In this document: positions 37,318 to 47,139 of the stretch, piece after piece
Numbering within the stretch: position 1 is the first letter of the stretch
Layout: the number at the start of each line of letters is the position of its first letter
Assembly (NCBI GenBank): GCA_035578175.1
Contig: JAQMRL010000001.1
Coordinates: 55,885,553-55,949,552 of the forward strand
From: Catonia carolina
Lineage: Eukaryota; Arthropoda; Insecta; Hemiptera; Achilidae
DNA length: 64,000 nt
Direction: 5' to 3'
Translations under genes and position numbers: made by a program
Notes under the pieces: model-generated
The model's input: the letters and a program-made list of their open reading frames with translations, nothing else
Databases searched by the model: none
Told to the model about the DNA's origin: nothing

Positions 37318-40093
37318 TTAAATGCATCAAAAAGGTTACTATTCCCCCTTACTCGGAGATGGTACTGTCGGCAGCTATTGAGACCGCTGTGGACGAGGAC
37401 ATGCTAGTGGAACCGGTTGCGCAACCCCAGCCCGGCTTACGAGTGGCAAGGACGGTGAATCGAGTGCAGGGGAAGCAGGTTACAGTGAAGCTAATTAACT
37501 TGACGTCGGCGAATATTCAGCTTCCTCGGAAGCAGGAACTAGGGAGAGCGGAGCCCCTGGGACGGGAGAGACTGGTGGCCACGGTAGACTCTAGCAAGGA
37601 CCTCACTGGAGAAACCAAGAATTTGAAGGCAAGCATCAAGGAGAAAACAGCCCATTTGAAGGACCCGGAGGCAAGGGAGCTGGAGGCTGTCCTATTAAAA
37701 TATGTGACGACATTCGACGAGCCGGATCGAGAAGGGTGTAATCTAGAAGTAGTTCATCGGATACCCACTGTGGATGATAAACCCATCGCCAAGAGGCCCT
37801 ACCGAGTACCATACCACCTACGCCCGGTGGTGGAGGAACACCTCGCCGAAATGATTAACCGGGGGGTAATAGAGCCTTCCCTTAGCCCGTGGTCTGCTCC
37901 AGTGGTGCTCGTCCGAAAGAAGACAACCGATGGGAGCACCAAGTACCGGTTTTGTACCGACTTCCGGGCTCTCAATGAGGTGACCAAGGCGGACGCGTAT
38001 CCATTGCCATTAATCCAGGAGACGTTGGAACATCTGGGACGATGCCGATATTTTTCCACGCTTGACCTACACAGTGGGTACCATCAGATCCCAGTGGCGG
38101 AGGAAGACCGTGAGAAAACGGCTTTCACGACGGTAGGCGGCCACTATCAATACCGACGAATGGCGTTTGGGTTAACCGGCGCTCCAGCAACGTTTCAGCG
38201 GGCTATGGATCGACTACTGTCCAAGATCAAGGGAATAGAGTGTCTGGTGTACCTAGACGATGTCATTATCTTCAGCGAGACCTTCAAGGAACACTTGGAG
38301 AGGCTTATGCATGTTTTAGAGATTTTTCAACGGGCTAACCTAAGGGTCAATCTGGAGAAGTGTCAGTTTGCCAAGGACACAGTCCAGTATCTGGGTCATG
38401 TGGTTACATCGACGGGTGTGAGGCCAGAACCGGAGAAGCTACGAGCCGTGAGGGAATTTCCCGTGCCGACGAACCCAAGGGAAGTAAGGGGTTTCCTCGG
38501 TCTAGCGGGGTACTACAGGCGTTTTGTGCCCAATTTTGCGGATATTGCTGGGCCCCTTACCAAATTAACCAAGAAGGAGGAAAAATATAGTTGGGGGACC
38601 GAGCAGCAACGCTCCTTCCAGTTGTTGAAGGACACGTTGTGCTCCGACCGAGTGCTAATGTTTCCAGATTTCAACAAGCCTTTTATACTGGCTACCGATG
38701 CTTCGTCCGTAGCCCTTGGGGCGGTCCTATCACAGGAAACAGACGAAGGTGAAAGACCCGTCGCGTTCGCAAGCAGACAGCTGAATCAAGCGGAAAGGAA
38801 TTACTCGACCACTGAAAGGGAGCTGCTTGCCGTAGTTTGGGCCTCCCGGCAATTTCGATGTTATTTACTGGGCCGGCGTTTCACTCTCGTGACCGACCAT
38901 GCAGCACTACGGTGGATGTTAAGCCTACGAGATCCTTCCTCTCGATTGACCAGGTGGGCGCTGAGACTGGCGGAATTTGAGTACACTGTCGTGCACAAGC
39001 CAGGAATAAAACATACAAACGCAGATGCTTTGAGCCGGGCGACTATGATAGCGAGAGTAGTGAATGACATGGATGCTGAAGAAGTGAGGAAGGAGCAAAA
39101 CGAAGATGCATGGTGCCAGGAGTTGATTCGAAACCAGAAAGGGGTAACCGTTGACGGAATCATCTATTGGACCGACGGGGCGTGTGACCAGAAGGAATGG
39201 AGGTTGGCGGTGCCTCATACAATGAGGGAGCAAATATTGGAGAACTGCCATAACGCGCCGTGGGCAGGACACCCGGGAATAGAGAGGACGATTCTGCGAG
39301 TTAAAACTAAGTGCTTTTGGCCAGGGATAACGTCCGACGTGACTAAATGGGTGCGCCAGTGCCAGCGTTGTGCAGAGCGGAAGACACCGACCCGACTGAA
39401 AGCGCCCCTGGCCAGGGCACCGGAACCTTCCAGACCCTTCGAATTAGTAGCGATGGACATCGTGGGTCCCCTACCCAGAAGTAAGAATGGGAAACGATAC
39501 CTACTCACTTTCGTGGATCACTTCACCAGATATGTCGAGGCAGTTCCCCTGGAAGATCAAAGTGCGGAAAGCGTTGCCTGCGCCTTCGTACAACAAATCA
39601 TAACGCGGCACGGGGTACCTGAACGACTCCTCACCGACCAGGGGAGAAATTTTACGTCCGATTTGATGAAGGAAGTCTGCCGTCTGTTAGGGATAAAAAA
39701 GCTGCAGACGTCACCTTATCATCCGGAGGGTAACGGGCGCCTCGAGAGAGTGCATCGTACCCTAATAGATAGTGTTGCACACTTCGCACGACACGATGGA
39801 CGAGACTGGGATCGGTGGGTTCCGTACGCAGTGATGGCCTACCGAAGCGTGCCGCACTCGTCGACAGGGTATTCCCCATACTTTTTGCTCCACGGGCGAG
39901 AGATGGTCCTGCCCGGGGATCTGATGATCAATTCGGGCAGTTATGATGGAAAGGTAGAAGACTATCTTCACCTCTTATGCCAACGCCTGAGAAATGCCTA
40001 CGAAGTAACAGTCCAGCAATCTCACCGGGCGGCGGAAGAAAGAGCCCGTGCATTTAACCGGGATAAGGTGAGCCGAAAGTTCGAGGTAGGCGA
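37293..40093 (+). CDS. pol: Gypsy Pol: reverse transcriptase, RNase H, integrase (5' part, interrupted by LINE)
   Basis: Open from 37293; the first ATG is at 37359 (numbering from it). Reverse transcriptase: YRFCTDFRALNEVTKADAYP, TLDLHSGYHQIPV, AFGLTGAPATFQRAMD and YLDD about residue 298. RNase H begins FILATDASSVALGAVLSQ about residue 444. Integrase: HHCC finger (CHNAPWAGHPGIE... CQRC, about 630-670), catalytic D about 699 (AMDIVGPL), D about 759 (LTDQGRNFTSD) and E about 796, in D-35-E spacing. The frame is cut at 40093 by a LINE; the remaining codons resume at 46158. All catalytic residues are present upstream of the break. Confidence 0.93.
37302..37308 (+). promoter_or_regulatory. Candidate second -1 slippery site, pro/pol
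   Basis: GGATTTG in register with the protease frame (GCG GAT TTG), seven bases before the protease stop and inside the 25-base overlap with pol (open from 37293). It resembles the GGAUUUA pro/pol shift site known from MMTV. I did not find an obvious downstream stem. Confidence 0.45.
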
Positions 40094-40586
40094 GCCCCCA
40101 GGGGGCACCCATTCTTATATATATGAATGCTCGTCCATGCATATATATGTGGGTGTTCGGGTCTGGCAACCCCGGGACCCCAGCTAAGAGCTAACCTTAT
40201 TTCAAAACTATACACAGGTTGCTCTTACACTACACACAACAATAATACTACATCACACACACCACACTTTCTTTCAACACACGCATTTACATACCCTACA
40301 CACAACACATACACAAAGTTTTCTTACACACATTTATAATGCTGGCGAGGATGGGATGCGGGCTGGTCGTGCGTAACCCTTTCCGGATTGGAAGGTCTGG
40401 ACTGTGGTTGTGCTGCTGTGAGCTTGCTCTGCCGAGGCTTTGCGCCATCCTTTAGCCCTTCCAGTCGCTTCGGTACTGTGGCAAGAAGTAGACCATGGGT
40501 AAGAGTGTCGGAGCTCTTACTGCTGCGTGCGAGCCTCTGGGACGTCGGTATCAGTGGGTCAGGCAGTACCTGACTCCCCGGCCCGG

Positions 40587-41981
40587 ATGAAATATGTGGG
40601 AGATGGCTGCCGGGAGTACTCGGCCGGGTCCTTCTTTTTACTAGGGACCTGCGGCGTGCGCGGGTCATCTCTCCGCCCGCACCCTGCTTTCACGATGACT
40701 GGAAAAGCACTAAAGATAATGTCTAACAAACAATCTTCCCTTGGATGTAAAAGACTATGGTCTAGCTTGTCTGACGATAGTGATAGTGGTGTATTAAGTA
40801 GCACGGACAAATTTTTCGTTGTTCGTTGTGTTGCAGAAGAAGGGTCGCTATCAAAAGTTTCCCCCTTCATTATTAACAGGTCTGTGCAGTCGGTTTGTGG
40901 CTCGCCGCATTCAATTAAAAAACTAAGGAATGGTACTTTGTTAATTGAAACAACGTCTGCGAAGCAAAGTAGCAGCGTTGTTAAAATTACACAAATTGGA
41001 AGTACTACAGTCACTGTAGAACCGCACAGATCCCTCAACTCATCTCGAGGAGTGGTTTACTCTCGAGATATACAAGATATGTCTGAGGCTGAGTTATTGG
41101 AGGAGCTTACCTCCCAGAGAGTGACGCAAGTCAAAAGAGTTATGCGTCGGGAAAATGGAATTGATGTCGGTACCCCGACACTTATCATAACATTTTCCAC
41201 CCCTCAACCTCCGGATCGCCTTAAGTTGGGTTACTTGTCTGTTCGAGTGAGACCGTATGTCCCAAACCCTCTGCGCTGTTTTCAGTGCCAGGAATACGGA
41301 CATACGAAAACAAACTGCAAGAAACCTGCGATATGCGCAAAGTGCAGTTCACCTGACCACTTAGATAGCGAATGCACTTCTGAAAAAGAACTATGTGCAA
41401 ACTGTAAAGGAAGTCATTCAGCAAGGTCTCGGGAATGCCCCAAGTATAAAGAAGAACGGGAAATTCAGAAAATTTCGTCTGAACAGAAGCTTTCCTTTCC
41501 TGCTGCCCGGAGTGAGTACAGAAAACTAAATAGCATTCGAAATGCAGTCCAGCCTGACATTTCGTTTGCAGCTGCAACTAGTGTTCAGTCTCGTGTGTCT
41601 GGTGAGTGCTCGTCATGCGTTGAGTTGAAGAGTGTTGTTGAGAACCTCACTAAACAGGTTGCTTCCCTAACTTCTGCACTTAAAGCGTTATTAAGCACCA
41701 AGCAAACAGAAATTGGTTCAAAGAGCTCAGTGTCTCAAGTGTGTAACCTTTCTGCGACGCAGAGTACAAAAGCTCAGCTGTCAAGTAAGACAGCCTCTAC
41801 CTCAAAGGGAAAACCCCTTTCAGTATCCAAGACGCTTCCAGCGGAAGCGTCTAAATTTCTAAAATCTCCTCCGTCTGGGTCCAAGATCCACGATATGATA
41901 GGAGATTCATCGGCCCTAGAAAAGGGCTTTATACAAGTAAAAGGGAAAAAAAGGAAGGAGAAAATTGTGTTTGAAACGTAA
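40587..41981 (+). CDS. LINE ORF1 (copy 2)
   Basis: 464 codons from the first in-frame ATG, with an alternative start at 40695 (MTGKALKIM). It has the same three zinc knuckles as copy 1 (CFQCQEYGHTKTNC near 41278 and two more by 41430) and differs from copy 1 at only a few residues (for example N/S near the start, and VDASKF versus AEASKF near the end). The TAA at 41979-41981 is followed by ORF2 in the same frame. Confidence 0.92.
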   Translation: MKYVGDGCREYSAGSFFLLGTCGVRGSSLRPHPAFTMTGKALKIMSNKQSSLGCKRLWSSLSDDSDSGVLSSTDKFFVVRCVAEEGSLSKVSPFIINRSVQSVCGSPHSIKKLRNGTLLIETTSAKQSSSVVKITQIGSTTVTVEPHRSLNSSRGVVYSRDIQDMSEAELLEELTSQRVTQVKRVMRRENGIDVGTPTLIITFSTPQPPDRLKLGYLSVRVRPYVPNPLRCFQCQEYGHTKTNCKKPAICAKCSSPDHLDSECTSEKELCANCKGSHSARSRECPKYKEEREIQKISSEQKLSFPAARSEYRKLNSIRNAVQPDISFAAATSVQSRVSGECSSCVELKSVVENLTKQVASLTSALKALLSTKQTEIGSKSSVSQVCNLSATQSTKAQLSSKTASTSKGKPLSVSKTLPAEASKFLKSPPSGSKIHDMIGDSSALEKGFIQVKGKKRKEKIVFET

Positions 41982-44900
41982 CTCCTCCGTTGCGAAATAC
42001 CCTTTAATAGTTTAATTCAATGGAATGTTCGCGGGATCCGGTCTAGGTATGAAGATATAAAGATATTGATCCGGGATAAGTGTCCGTTTGCGCTTTGCCT
42101 GCAAGAGACGATGTTACAACCTGATATCCGATTATCCTTTCGTGGATACGAAATGTTTAGGAAAGATTCCCTGCATGGTGGCCCTGGTGATGGGGTTGCA
42201 ATATTACTTCACCAGTCAATGCAAGGGATAAGTCTGGATATCCAAACGGATATTCAGGCTGTAGCAATCAGGATAACTGTCCCGGTGTCGGTTTGCGTGT
42301 GTAATGTTTATTTACCACCAAACACAGACATTTCATACCTAGCCATGAGAGAATTGCTGGAACAGTTACCAGCTCCATATATCATCTTAGGAGATTTCAA
42401 TGGTCACCATTATTCTTGGGGCTCCTCACTGTGCAATGGTAGAGGTCACATGGTGGAGAGGGTCCGGAGTGATTTAGACTTATGTCTATTGAACGATGGA
42501 TCTGAAACATTCATGTCATCCTCAACAGGATCCTGGTCGTGCTTGGACCTTACTTTCTGTAGCCCGTCCATTGTTCCAAGGTTGATGTGGAGAGTACTGC
42601 CAGACCTGTATGGAAGTGATCACCGACCGGTGGTGGTCGAATTTTTTGACTACCAGCCTGTCGATGACCTTCCGAAACGATGGATTGAAAAGCTTGCACG
42701 GTGGGATGAGTTTTCAAGTTTAATGGAATCTGAATATGAAGATAATGATGATGCACGAAAGCTGTTGTCTTCCTTTGTAGAGAGGATGTCTGCAGCAGCT
42801 GCCCAGAGCATTCCTAAAACATCGGGAAAAGCACGGCGTCCGCCGGTACCTTGGTGGAATGATCGTTGTAAGGAGGCTCTTCGGGACCGCCGTAGGGCCC
42901 TGCGCATTTTTAGTCGCAGACCTACGGATGCAAACCTGGAAGCGTACCGAAGAGCTCGGGCCTGCTGTAGGCGTGTCTTTCTTGAGAGTAAGAGGGAGTC
43001 GTGGAGCCGTTACGTTGGAGATATTAGCAGGAGTACCCCTGTGACAACGGTATGGAGAAAACTGCCTTCGGTATGTGGAAGGATGTCTCCACATCGAATC
43101 GCAGGGTTGCAAGCTGACGGTTCTGTGATCACATCACAGTCCGACATCGCTAACGTGATTGGTTCCTTCTTTAAATCAGCTTCCCTCACGTCTTCATATT
43201 CAGTACAGTTTCAAAATTATAAGAAAACCATTGAATCTCTTCCTTTCTTTATAGCGGACTCGAATGATCCTCTAAACATTCCTTTCTCATTGCCTGAGCT
43301 TAGAAAAGCGCTCAAAGTATCTCGAAATACCTCACCTGGAGGAGATGAAATTACACTTTCGATGATAGCGCATTTACCGGATTCTGGGTTAAGGCAACTC
43401 CTACATGTTTTTAATAAAATATACGCTTCTAGAAAGCTTCCAAAAACTTGGAAAGAAGCAATTGTTGTTCCGATCCTCAAACCTGGTAAAGATAAAACAT
43501 TGGCCTCCAACTACCGTCCCATTTCCTTGACAAGTGTTGTTTGTAAGGTCATGGAAAGAATGGTGAACAGTCGTCTCATGTGGTATCTGGAAAAGAATAA
43601 CTTCCTCGCTCCTGAACAGAGCGGTTTTCGGAGAGGGAGGTCTTCGACAGACCACTTGGTGGCCCTTGAGACGGCTGTCTGCAATGCGTTTGCATTGCGG
43701 CAGCGCCTCGTTGCCGTATTCTTTGATTTAAAAAAAGCATATGATACAGCTTGGCGACGAGGTATCCTCAATACCTTGCGGGATTGGGGCATCGCTGGAA
43801 ACATGTTGGCCTTCATCAAGGACTTTCTAGATGAACGATCGTTCCGTGTAAGGGTTGGTCAGTGTCTGTCCGACAGGTTTGACTTGGAAAATGGTATACC
43901 GCAAGGAAGTGTAATTAGTTGTACCCTATTTGCGGTTGCCATAAACAATATTGTGAAAAGTTGCGTATACCCTGTTAAATGTTCGTTGTTTGTTGATGAT
44001 TTTGCAATATATGTTGCATCTAGAAATGTTGTCTCAGCTGAACGAGCTCTACAGCTAACTATATACCGTCTTGAAGAATGGTCACGGCAGACTGGCTTTA
44101 GTTTTTCCCCTGAGAAGACTAAATGCATTCAGTTTTGCCGAATACGGACTGATAATGTTCCAAGACTGTATTTAATGGGTCAGCATATCGAAGTTAGCAC
44201 TGAAATCAGGTTCTTAGGTGTTGTATTCGACAAGAGACTTACATGGGTTCCGCATATTAAAGACCTACGGGCTAGGTGCTTAAAGGTGGTTGATATTCTG
44301 CGTGTTCTTACAGGTACAGGTTGGGGTGCTGATAGATCATGTATGATAAGGTTCTACAAGGCTCTAGTGCGATCACGTATAGATTATGGCGCTGTAGCCT
44401 ACTCATCTGCTACTTCCACTTCTCTGAGAATGCTTGACACAGTCCACAATTCATGTTTACGATTATCTACAGGTGCTTTCCGTTCTAGCCCTGTTGTCAG
44501 CATCTTAGTTGAAAGTGGAGAAATGTCGTTATTCAGACGTCGCCAGCAGCTTCTATTGACGTACTTTGCCAAGTTGAAAGCTAGACCTTACCATTTCTTG
44601 CATGACATCATTCTCAACAACCCGTGTCATGATTTGCATCTGATGAACGCCCGACAACCTTCACCATTTGGTGTAAGAGCGTTGGAGATATGCAACAACC
44701 TTGATATTGCGATTCCTCGTGTCTACCCATGTAATTCTTGTCTATTTCCACCCTGGACCATCGCTCAGTTACACTTTAACTTTGAGATGAGTAAATACTC
44801 AAAGGCAGGTACAAGCTCTGTGGTGTTTAATAGCATTTTCAGTGAGTTAGTTGAAGCTATTAAACCATCTACGGTTGTATACACTGATGGATCAAAGTCG

Positions 44901-45674
44901 GATGTTGGAGTTGGTTGCTCGTTTGTTGCTAATGGGAGAACCTATTTGTTTGGATTACCTGCGGGAACCAGTATTTACACGGCTGAACTTTATGCTATCA
45001 GCAAAGCTCTTTCTGTAGTCTGTGTGCGTGGGCGTCGGGTGTTGGTGTGCACTGATTCGCTCAGTGCTCTCCAGTCGATTAGTGATGTGTATTCACGCCA
45101 CCCGCTAGTTGTGGACGTCCTCGGCACTGTGAAGGAGCTGAATGATAGAGGAGTAAGCGTTGTTTTCTGCTGGGTTCCGGGTCATGCTGGAATCCCGGGA
45201 AATGAGGCTGCTGATTTGGCCGCTAAGGAGGCAGCTCGCCAACCGGCCTTCACGCAATATCTGACTGTGTCAGATTTCGTGGGCCTGGTGAAGCGTGTCA
45301 CCACTGATTCCTGGCAGGTAGAATGGACTGGCTCCCATGGCAACAAGCTTCGTGAAATAAAAGATAATGTTAAGCCCTGGGATACGTCACTGAGGAAGAA
45401 CAGAAGGGAAGAAGTTGTAATCGCGCGACTTAGAATTGGGCACACCAGATTAACCCATGGGTATCTCATGACGTCTGGTGATGCTCCAATTTGTGGCAGA
45501 TGCGATTGTCCTTTGACAGTCAAACATGTTTTAGTAGATTGCATCTGCTACGCAGCTCTGCGTCGGCGATTCAAGATTCCCTCGGAATTAAGGTATATAC
45601 TCGGTGACGAAAGCCCTATTTTGGACGTGGCTATAAAATTTTTACGATCGATTGGTGTATACAACAGTGTCTAA
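41982..45674 (+). CDS. LINE ORF2: endonuclease, reverse transcriptase, RNase H (copy 2)
   Basis: In frame with ORF1 beyond one TAA. The endonuclease motif QWNVRG begins 12 codons after that stop, and the first AUG only occurs after the catalytic LQET, so initiation must be by readthrough, reinitiation at a non-AUG codon, or similar. Endonuclease spans about 42018-42640, RT catalytic FVDDF lies near 43993, RNase H YTDGSKS near 44880 and WVPGHAGIPGNEAAD near 45170, and the terminal CCHC finger near 45491. It is intact. The tail (QYLTVSDFVGLVKRV onward) differs from copy 1 far more than the upstream 1000 residues. Confidence 0.93.
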   Translation, partial: LLRCEIPFNSLIQWNVRGIRSRYEDIKILIRDKCPFALCLQETMLQPDIRLSFRGYEMFRKDSLHGGPGDGVAILLHQSMQGISLDIQTDIQAVAIRITVPVSVCVCNVYLPPNTDISYLAMRELLEQLPAPYIILGDFNGHHYSWGSSLCNGRGHMVERVRSDLDLCLLNDGSETFMSSSTGSWSCLDLTFCSPSIVPRLMWRVLPDLYGSDHRPVVVEFFDYQPVDDLPKRWIEKLARWDEFSSLMESEYEDNDDARKLLSSFVERMSAAAAQSIPKTSGKARRPPVPWWNDRCKEALRDRRRALRIFSRRPTDANLEAYRRARACCRRVFLESKRESWSRYVGDISRSTPVTTVWRKLPSVCGRMSPHRIAGLQADGSVITSQSDIANVIGSFFKSASLTSSYSVQFQNYKKTIESLPFFIADSNDPLNIPFSLPELRKALKVSRNTSPGGDEITLSMIAHLPDSGLRQLLHVFNKIYASRKLPKTWKEAIVVPILKPGKDKTLASNYRPISLTSVVCKVMERMVNSRLMWYLEKNNFLAPEQSGFRRGRSSTDHLVALETAVCNAFALRQRLVAVFFDLKKAYDTAWRRGILNTLRDWGIAGNMLAFIKDFLDERSFRVRVGQCLSDRFDLENGIPQGSVISCTLFAVAINNIVKSCVYPVKCSLFVDDFAIYVASRNVVSAERALQLTIYRLEEWSRQTGFSFSPEKTKCIQFCRIRTDNVPRLYLMGQHIEVSTEIRFLGVVFDKRLTWVPHIKDLRARCLKVVDILRVLTGTGWGADRSCMIRFYKALVRSRIDYGAVAYSSATSTSLRMLDTVHNSCLRLSTGAFRSSPVVSILVESGEMSLFRRRQQLLLTYFAKLKARPYHFLHDIILNNPCHDLHLMNARQPSPFGVRALEICNNLDIAIPRVYPCNSCLFPPWTIAQLHFNFEMSKYSKAGTSSVVFNSIFSELVEAIKPSTVVYTDGSKSDVGVGCSFVANGRTYLFGLPAGTSIYTAELYAISKALSVVCVRGRRVLVCTDSLSALQSISDVYSRHPLVVDVLGTVKELNDRGVSVVFCWVPGHAGIPGNEAADLAAKEAARQPAFTQYLTVSDFVGLVKRVTTDSWQVEWTGSHGNKLREIKDNVKPWDTSLRKNRREEVVIARLRIGHTRLTHGYLMTSGDAPICGRCDCPLTVKHVLVDCICYAALRRRFKIPSELRYILGDESPILDVAIKFLRSIGVYNSV

Positions 45675-46144
45675 TATATGTCCTATTAGTGTTACCCTAT
45701 AGTTTATGTTTTATATTAGTTATAAGTTTATATTTATATTATGTCTGTGTTCATATTATGTGGCCCCTTTACAGCCTTTTGTGATGTCTGTGATATTTTC
45801 TTTTTTTAATGTAGTATTTTATTTATTTTTGGTTGTGATACTAGTTTTTAAGATTTTAATTACATATATGTTAATGTTGTTTCTGTGTTTATTTTTCTAG
45901 CTGTGATATTAATTTTAAGTTTATGTGTGTATTTCTTTTTTGTGTTTTTAGCGTTTTTTATTAGCCTGTGATGTCTGTGATATTAGTCTATAAGATTTTT
46001 AACTATTATGTATGTATATGTATATATGTGTATATATATATAAAAGGCGTTCTGCACTCGGGCTTTTTACACCCTTGTGTAGAACAACAGGCGATGATAA
46101 CCTCGCCGAGGTTTTTCGCCTTTAAAAAATAAAAAAAAAAAAAA
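45675..46144 (+). other. LINE 3' UTR with two conserved hairpins and poly(A)
   Basis: T-rich and containing repeats of TGTGATATTA. Hairpin 1: GTTCTGCAC (46049-46057) with GTGTAGAAC (46077-46085). Hairpin 2: AGGCGA (46089-46094) with TCGCCT (46116-46121), enclosing AACCT/AGGTT. The same two hairpins occur in LINE copy 1 and, with compensatory change, in the tail at 23492-23561. They are probably the recognition structure for the element's own RT. Confidence 0.7.
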
Positions 46145-46806
46145 TCGAGGTAGGCGACACCGTGTATCTACACGATCCCGCGGTGAAGCCGGGGAACAGC
46201 CGAAAGTTTTTGCGTCCGTGGAAGGGGCCTTACGAGGTGATCAAAAAGTTGTCGGAGGTGAATTATCAACTCCGCGTCGGGTCGGACCGGACCGTGATCG
46301 TGCATGTAAATCGCCTGAAACCGGGAACGGCCAGCGTCTCGAAGGAAGGAGCGCCAGCGGTGCGGCAGCGGCGGACGGCGTGCCAGCGAAAACAAGAAGA
46401 TCCGGGAGTTCCGTCAAGGGAAATTGGAGACGAGGAAGCGGAAGAGGAACCATGGAGGCCGTCAGAATTCGAGAGTGATGGAGATCAGAACGAGATTAGC
46501 GATGCGGCCGCAGGGGGAAGCCGTGGAGGGTCAACTAGGGAGTCTGGAACTGACTCTGGATCGGACACGATTGAAGGCCAGGAAGAGATGGCCCAGAAGG
46601 CAGGGTCAAGTGAAGACGAGAGAGGGTGGGAGGCCTGGGATGAATTTTTCGCCGCCCCCGATAGCCCACCGGAACCGTTAGACCCTGTAAGGGAGGATCC
46701 CTCGTATCGACCCTCCCCACAAGCGAGGCGACCCGCAGTGAGATCACCATACTCGTTAAGAAGCAGGGGAGGAATTCCACGCCAAGAACAGAGTAGCAGG
46801 GACTAG
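46145..46806 (+). CDS. pol: Gypsy Pol, C-terminal part after the LINE
   Basis: Resumes the pol frame after the duplicated TCGAGGTAGGCGA. The first residues are the end of integrase (FLRPWKGPYEVIKKLSEVNY ... HVNRLKPG, the GPY/F-type module). An unusually long acidic, Ser/Gly/Glu-rich tail of about 150 residues follows (for example DEEAEEEPWRPSEFESDGDQ), ending SPYSLRSRGGIPRQEQSSRD. No env gene follows. Separated from the rest of pol by the nested LINE, so it cannot be expressed as part of Pol in this copy. Confidence 0.85.
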
Positions 46807-47139
46807 ATGGAAGGACGAGGGTGAAACCCGCTTCATACTGGAGTCCTGGCTGGATTGAGTAGGTTAGGCCCAGTCTGGAGAGGGTGGATACTTCGTTCGT
46901 TTTCTATAACTATAGTACTAATATACACTACCTTGATATAATTAGAGTAAATTAATTTTATATGTAGTTTTGTAAGTATTTTGTGCGGCCCCGTAATAAC
47001 CGCCACTGAGACTAAATTCCCTTTGTGTAGGTGTGTGCATGGCTCTGGGAGCCGGACGCCAGGTCGACAACGGAGTACTCTTCCTGGAGCGGGGAGAAAT
47101 TATGACAGGAGACTCAATGCGAGTGGTGGTGGAATTAAA
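46807..47139 (+). other. Gypsy 3' internal region
   Basis: No ORF of note. GGAGCGGGGAGAAA (47086-47099) is a purine tract and GTGGTGGTGGAATTAAA directly precedes the terminal LTR; neither is a textbook polypurine tract adjoining TGTAGCG, because the following LTR is inverted. Confidence 0.5.

Larger units (their letters stand above)
40094..46144 (+). mobile_element. Full-length LINE (I/Nimb-like, RNase H), copy 2, nested in Gypsy pol
   Basis: Flanked by perfect 13-bp duplications TCGAGGTAGGCGA (40081-40093 and 46145-46157). It starts with the 13-nt hairpin GCCCCC-A-GGGGGC and ends in a poly(A)-rich tail. ORF1 and ORF2 are intact. The 5' 50 bases can fold into a larger stem (CACCCA with TGGGTG) enclosing TATATA-rich arms. 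The insertion disrupts the tail of integrase, so it occurred after the Gypsy element arrived. Confidence 0.95.

Noticed and set aside
47086..47099. Purine tract as the definite polypurine tract of the Gypsy element
   Set aside because: It is 40 bases from the LTR and the adjoining LTR is inverted, so the true tract cannot be fixed here.
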